From: Osedax fenrisi
Taxonomy: Eukaryota; Annelida; Polychaeta; Sabellida; Siboglinidae
Direction of reading: 5' to 3'
DNA: 64,000 nt
Assembly: GCA_964019155.1 (NCBI GenBank)
Contig: OZ025242.1
Span: 63,901,448 to 63,965,447 of the forward strand
Made by a program: the position numbers and the translations under genes. Of this stretch, positions 58,883 to 64,000 are shown in pieces; the first letter of the stretch is position 1, and each line of letters starts with the position of its first letter. Under the pieces are notes generated by a model, which saw only the letters and a program-made list of their open reading frames with translations, was not told the DNA's origin and made no database searches.

Positions 58883-59134
58883 ATATATACACACATGTAC
58901 ATTGCGGTCTATATGTATGCAATGATACGTTACGTAACAACCAGTAGGTCACGTGTACAGTAATGTAACATCACGTGATCGTTAACGGTGAGATACAGCT
59001 ACAGAAGACGTGTGCACACGTGACGTGCTATCTGCATGTAAACAACAATACCCCGCCACCTCACAGCTACCTAAGTGTCCTCATTATGTTATGTACGATT
59101 ATATTAATTCATTATTATTGTATTGCTTACTTGC

Positions 59135-59362
59135 TTATTTCGGGATTGTTGTTTCCCGGACAGTAAAAGTTCTCCAAACAGCACGGTTCATAATAGCTAC
59201 TTTCATCTCGCTCGCCTGTATACCAGTTTCACGCTCCAGAGTCCTAATGTAGTTTTCTGGTGGCCTTCCCCGTCTTCTAGTTCCATGAGTAGGTTCCCAA
59301 AGAACTAGGTCCGAAACAACTTCATCATCTCTACGTAGGCAATGTCCAGCAATGTCCAGCAA
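59135..59362 (-). pseudogene. LINE C-terminal fragment (WEPTHGTRRRGRPP)
   Basis: The minus strand reads MLDIAGHCLRRDDEVVSDLVLWEPTHGTRRRGRPPENYIRTL, then ETGI.....M..R..WR. AGH..R..DE..SDLVLWEPTHG.R.RGRP is the C-terminal zinc-knuckle-side motif of a common animal LINE group. The frame is open but only the tail remains. Confidence 0.75.
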
Positions 59363-59623
59363 TGTATTATAGCATTAGTATCTGTATTATGAGGCCGATA
59401 ACGATGTTACGTTTTGTTACAGTCGATAAACTATTATTAATAATAATTATATCACGCACGCGTACTAATTAATAATTATTATTTATATTATTAGTAATAA
59501 TTACTCTAGTAATTATTACTAATAATATAAATAGTATATATACTATAGTGTGACGTCGTGCGTATAACTCCGTATGAGTCATCGCTCTATAAGTCATTAT
59601 CAGTGGTGACCAGGGTGACCCTG

Positions 59624-60779
59624 CAGGGTGAGTTAAATTCGGCCTTTGCCTAATGTAAGGAAAAAGGTAGAATTTAGCTTATTTTCGGCCTTTTGAAAAC
59701 CTTATATTCGGCTTAAATTCGGCCTTTCTATATTTGATCAATATAGTTCTCTATATATACTTAATATGGTTAATTAATGTAATTAAAATATATATAATAT
59801 AGCATGGCATTACAAATATTTTACTATCAACAAATATATTGTTATCAATATAGTATAATTTAAATTAATTACAAGTAAATAATAAATTTATTATATTTTT
59901 ATAAAAATTATATAAAAATATTTGTATTTGTATTAAATAGTTAAATTGGTTTGAGTGTATACATCCTTCAAGTGCATTGTTTGAAATATTGGTATTTAAT
60001 TTTTTTATCGACTTTACTAATGAAAAATCTGATTCAACGGATGAAGTTCCTGAATATATCATGGCCTCCTTTAGCTTCAAGGAAGGAAGCTAAAGGGGGC
60101 CATGGCTATATGCATAGCAGTCCAGTAATGATATTATATAAATTCTTATAATCATCATTAATACAAAGGCAACCTAATATTAATATGATATATTATAGTA
60201 TATATATTAGAAATTCCATTTGATATTAATATATACATATATACATATATAATTTATTTGTTATACAACATAATTATTATATCTGTAGATACAGCCATCG
60301 ACCATAATGACTTCTCTTCCATAAACATCACAACATTTACATTTAACTGAAATGACTTTTTGAGTAATAGCACACTGTTCCGTAATCTTAAGTTCATATT
60401 TAGCTTAATGTGTTAAATTAAAAACTGTTTGTCTTTTTTTTTGCCATTTTTAATAGTATAAGAAAACAATGCTTTAGTCTTGGATTTGCAGAAATTTTAA
60501 TATAATGTAATACATCATAATTACGAATTTACTTACTTACATTGCTAATATTGTATCAACATTTGCTTTTACTTGTAGTATTATTTACATATAATATACA
60601 TATTACTATTAAGTATTTTTATTATTACTTTTAATGATTTAAAATAGGATAAATAATATTAAAAACAAAGGCCGAATTTAATTAAAAAGGACGAATTTAG
60701 CTTATTTTCGGCCTTTGAAAATCCTTACATTCGGCAAAATTCGGCCTTTTCATCAAAAGACAGAATTTAACTCACACTG
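59624..60779. mobile_element. hAT-related relic with TIRs and subterminal repeats
   Basis: The left end CAGGGTGAGTTAAATTC and the right end (inverted CAGTGTGAGTTAAATTC) form hAT-like tips. Both ends also share a roughly 70-bp direct repeat (gaatttagcttattttcggc...) rich in TTCGGCCTTTT words. No clean 8-bp duplication is seen. A transposase remnant lies inside on the minus strand. Confidence 0.7.
59865..60080 (-). pseudogene. hAT transposase C-terminal (dimerisation) remnant
   Basis: The minus strand reads IYSGTSSVESDFSLVKSIKK then LNTNISNNALEG, matching the hAT dimerisation motif (..SS.ERSFS.LK.IK...R..L....L..L). It is only about 70 codons and the rest of the transposase is gone, in keeping with the hAT-like tips around it. 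Confidence 0.6.
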
Positions 60780-60956
60780 GTGATATCTCATCATTAATCA
60801 CCGAAACAGAACATATATGTTGATGATAAATGCTGATTATTTATTGTTATTTAACAACGGTATATGATATCTCTTCTAAATATTATTTGAATACCTACTT
60901 TATTGGTACGAATGAGGTTTAAACCCGCTTCCTAATACCTATATGTATCTGAATCG

Positions 60957-60998
<42 letters not shown>

Positions 60999-61600
60999 GG
61001 AAACAGTAACAATTATTGTATTATAAATCATAATTTACGATTCTAGGTTTTATAAAAATCGTTGATTCAAATTGAGGCTCACATATAAATTTATTTAAAT
61101 AAAATATTACGATTAAGATTACGATTACGATAAAGAGTATAAATGCATTGAATGGTGCAATACTAATCATAATTCGATGACAAATATACAACTCGCGTTA
61201 AACTTACTATAACAAAGCCCTTTAATCAAAGGGCTTTGTTATAATGGTGGGCGGGTGGGTGGTGGGGTGGGTAAGTAAGACGTCGTGCCTAAAGAAACTA
61301 TAGTTATACGTTATAACGTTATAAACGATAATATGTTATAAACGTATACGTTATAATTACGATTACAATTATAATGTGAATTATAATCCCATTTACGACT
61401 ATAATGATCACTATACCCCGATGACCTAATTACCAGAGATACCATTACGCAGACGACAACACGGTGATGAGATAGCGATTAAGGTTACCCAGCCCCATAG
61501 GTGTGGTATGTTATGTCTGAAGCATCGAGCTATCGGTATGCACACAGGAGAGATGTCGGGTACCCACCAAGAATAGAGCCTTACGATTAATATACACGTT
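60780..61600. other. Unassigned AT-rich stretch
   Basis: Holds a (TA)n tract (60958-60985) and a 16-bp-arm hairpin at 61208-61243. No exon recognised. Confidence 0.5.
61208..61243. repeat. Perfect hairpin, 16-bp arms and 4-nt loop
   Basis: TATAACAAAGCCCTTT, loop AATC, then the exact reverse complement. Not followed by a T-run and not next to a gene, so I do not call it a terminator. Confidence 0.9.
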
Positions 61601-61620
61601 TGATAATCTCGTGTTCATTA

Positions 61621-61735
61621 TTGTTATTTATTTGTTATTTTGTTATGTTGTTATTTGGTGGAGTCCTTTCATCCCATCCATGAACTTGGATGAAGTTTTC
61701 ACTTATAACAATATATGGCTCTAATGTCATTATAA
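61621..61735 (-). mobile_element. SINE 3' fragment
   Basis: The reverse complement matches the SINE tail: CATCCAAGTTCATGGATGGG, ATGAAAGGACTCCACC and an (AACA)n-like end. The 5' part is missing. Confidence 0.7.
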
Positions 61736-61739
61736 TAAG

Positions 61740-62588
61740 GAGTATTATAATACTAACAATGTATGCATTGTTAAACCTATCGTATCTATAGAGTTGTTAT
61801 GTAACACGTAATTAGTAAAGTTAACGTCGTAATTAATTATCTTTATATTCTTACGTAATCTGTAATGTACACGTTTATATACGTCATCTATATACATATA
61901 TTTCTTTACATCAAAAATATACTTCCATAATATACGTATACGTATATAGATAAATACGTATATATACGTATATATATATATACGTATATTATAACGTGTT
62001 CCGCGGATTACTTGCGTATATTGATACATTATCTCGCTGATATCACTTAACTCTATCGGTGTTATATGCGCGGACGATTACATTACACTACCCACTATAT
62101 TAGTCACTATATAGTCACTATATTAGCCACTATATTAACCACCAGAGGGCGATAGTGCACGTCCACTATTCGATTAGAGCCTCCTCCTAATAGCCAGAGT
62201 GTGTGTTTATTTAACGACGCGATTAACTAAATTTCGCGGTGCTTCCCCCTATACTCAGTTTTTTACGTAACTTTTACGCTAGGTGGCGCTAGATTACTCG
62301 ATAACGCGATAACAATGGAATGACCTCGGCGACCTTTCGTCGGCTAATCCCGGCCTTTCATCGCGGCGTTCCTAAATATGTATACATTTATATATAGAGT
62401 AGATGTACTAGTAATACGTGTGGTGTGACCTACGCACATTACTACGCATTGTATACTATGTGTATTAACTATCACTATGTGGCTGTACAACTAATGTTAT
62501 ATGTATTGCTATAATATATGATTGGGAGAATTTCGTTATATGTACACTGTACCTTGTACAGTGTTAAGTGTATAATTGACAGTCACAT

Positions 62589-62631
<43 letters not shown>

Positions 62632-63100
62632 TGAAATAGAGATACGATAATAATGTTAATAAAATATATATTATTATATAATAATTATATAAATATATAT
62701 TTATAGAATCAATTAATATTTTTCCTCAAATGTTCCGATAATATTAACTACTTGACTTAGTTAAAGTGTGTTTGTGTTGGTATATGTGTTTGTGTGTGTG
62801 TGTTAATATGCATGTGTGTATTTATGCGCGCGTGCACGCATGTATAAAATAAAAATCTTCAAGAGTCAACTTCATTGCTTACTATATTATATATCTTATA
62901 TATTTCCTATTATTATATTATATCTAACGTTACATGTACCTCATGTAACTATTTCTACCACTCTTTGCAGGCGACAGCATAGAAAAGATAATTATCTTCA
63001 TTTGAAGCCTTTTAGAGGAAACAATAATATAATGAATTTAATAATTCACATGATATATATATATATACAACTTTCTTCTAATAAATATTATTATTATTAT
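61740..63100. other. Unassigned AT-rich stretch
   Basis: Contains a (TA)n tract at 62593-62627, TACGTATA-rich simple sequence near 61930-61990 and a slightly GC-richer patch at 62200-62350. I see no exon. Confidence 0.5.
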
Positions 63101-63114
63101 TATTATTATTATGT

Positions 63115-63640
63115 ATGCCTCTTTCCAGCATCAATTATATCCAAGTCATGGACTCATATCAATGGTCCACCTCCATCGTATGCCCTTGCCATTTTTTCTT
63201 CCCCAAATTTCATATTTACTTGATCCTCTGCCTCCTAAACACCTCATCAAATGCATCCAATACAGTCTCTTCTCCTCCAGTTATCTCTACTCATACACGT
63301 CTCAATAATCCCCCCATCCGAACCCCTAAACCTGCCCAATTGAATATTCCCAAACTTATGGAGCTTAAAACTTCCCCCCATCCTTCATAACCGCTAATAT
63401 CCCATCACCTTTCCCTTATCATAAATCGTATGCATCTGCTATTATATCATCTTCTTCTCCTACCCCTATTCAATCTCCTCTCGTCCACCATGTACCTCAT
63501 AATTCTACCAAACCCTATATTCCTCCCATACCTCGTAAACTTCAACAATTAAATTTAATCCCCGATTCTCCCATCTATATGTACGAAATTCACTACCCTA
63601 CAAAACCCGTTTATTATGTAAAATCCTTTATCATGCATAT
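63115..63640 (+). pseudogene. Possible retrotransposon ORF1-like remnant, Pro/Ser-rich
   Basis: C-rich, coding-like sequence on the + strand in several broken frames. One piece reads GPPPSYALAIFSS, another, open for about 80 codons from 63394, reads FPYHKSYASAIISSSSPTP... RKLQQLNLIPDSPIYMYEI. The repeated SYA.AI..S pattern recalls ORF1/gag-like proteins of LINEs, but I cannot match a family. It may instead be simple low-complexity sequence. Confidence 0.3.
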
Positions 63641-63649
63641 ATGCATATA

Positions 63650-63685
<36 letters not shown>

Positions 63686-63688
<3 letters not shown>

Positions 63689-64000
63689 TCAAAGCTCGAT
63701 AACTCAACATTGACGGGACGGAGTTTTCATGTTGAGTTAGCGAGTATGTTGAGTTATCGGATGTATAATTTTATTTTTATTTATAATGGTATTTTAGTTA
63801 CTAATAGTATATTACTCCTAATGATGGTTTATGATTATTATTAAGTATATAGATTGTATATTCTTTTAAAATAATAATTATAATAAATAAAAAGTATAGG
63901 AATAGTGCTATATTCATTTTTTTTTATTAAAGTAATTATTCATTTTTGATTGTATTAAATTGTTATCAACATGCTTGTTAAAAGTATTTATAATATGAGT
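63686..64000. mobile_element. Start of a pogo/Tigger-like TIR element (runs off window)
   Basis: CAGTCAAAGCTCGATAACTC begins directly after a (TA)n tract, the usual TA target. An inverted partial copy of the same words (gagttatcgg, gttgagttagcgag) follows at 63730-63760. The far end is outside the window. Confidence 0.6.

Noticed and set aside
61208..61243. Rho-independent-type terminator
   Set aside because: Hairpin without T-run or neighbouring gene, in a eukaryotic sequence.

Overview
This window is eukaryotic, and most likely from an invertebrate animal. The background is very AT-rich and packed with (TA)n, (AAT)n and (GT)n microsatellites. Short exons of clearly higher GC content are separated by introns of about 0.5 to 7 kb, and there are SINEs, MITEs and LINE relics. 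I cannot name the species; a spiralian or other marine invertebrate is only a guess.

Two host genes are supported, lying tail to tail. On the + strand, 17 exons between 1004 and 34461 join in a single open frame of 751 codons plus stop. They encode the AAA+ clamp-loader subunit CTF18 (CHTF18); its N-terminal exons lie before the window. On the - strand, six exons between 50230 and 37066 join in one frame of 417 codons plus stop. They encode a Q50 paired-like homeodomain protein, best read as DRGX. The 2.3 kb between the two 3' ends holds no gene that I can see.

The rest is intron, intergenic sequence and mobile DNA. The introns of CHTF18 hold a hAT-type MITE (3.7 kb), foldback and TIR MITEs (6.0, 6.4, 9.9 and 12-13 kb), two oppositely oriented TTA-flanked MITEs (16.6 and 25.0 kb), and a MITE pair with 8-bp target duplications (22.4 and 33.4 kb). 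They also hold a 1.36-kb giant foldback element (28.7 kb), an uninterrupted pogo/Tigger-like MITE (30.2 kb), degenerate reverse-transcriptase fragments (1.4, 21.3 and 31.2 kb) and a tRNA-derived SINE (26.7 kb). The DRGX introns hold a 107-bp tandem array, a second SINE, GC-richer islands with CRE palindromes, and LINE C-terminal fragments. Upstream of DRGX a nearly full-length RTE-like LINE (53316-56709, - strand) sits inside a second pogo/Tigger-like MITE. Further out are SINE pieces, a hAT relic (59.6-60.8 kb) and the start of another TIR element at the right edge.

The observations most worth a second look are these: a perfect 208-bp palindrome that breaks the LINE endonuclease domain; splice donors with a pyrimidine at +3 in 14 of 21 introns; the 1.36-kb foldback element; and a 21-23-bp phased array of CTAATTCGATG. 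I found no evidence of a wholly new multi-gene system.
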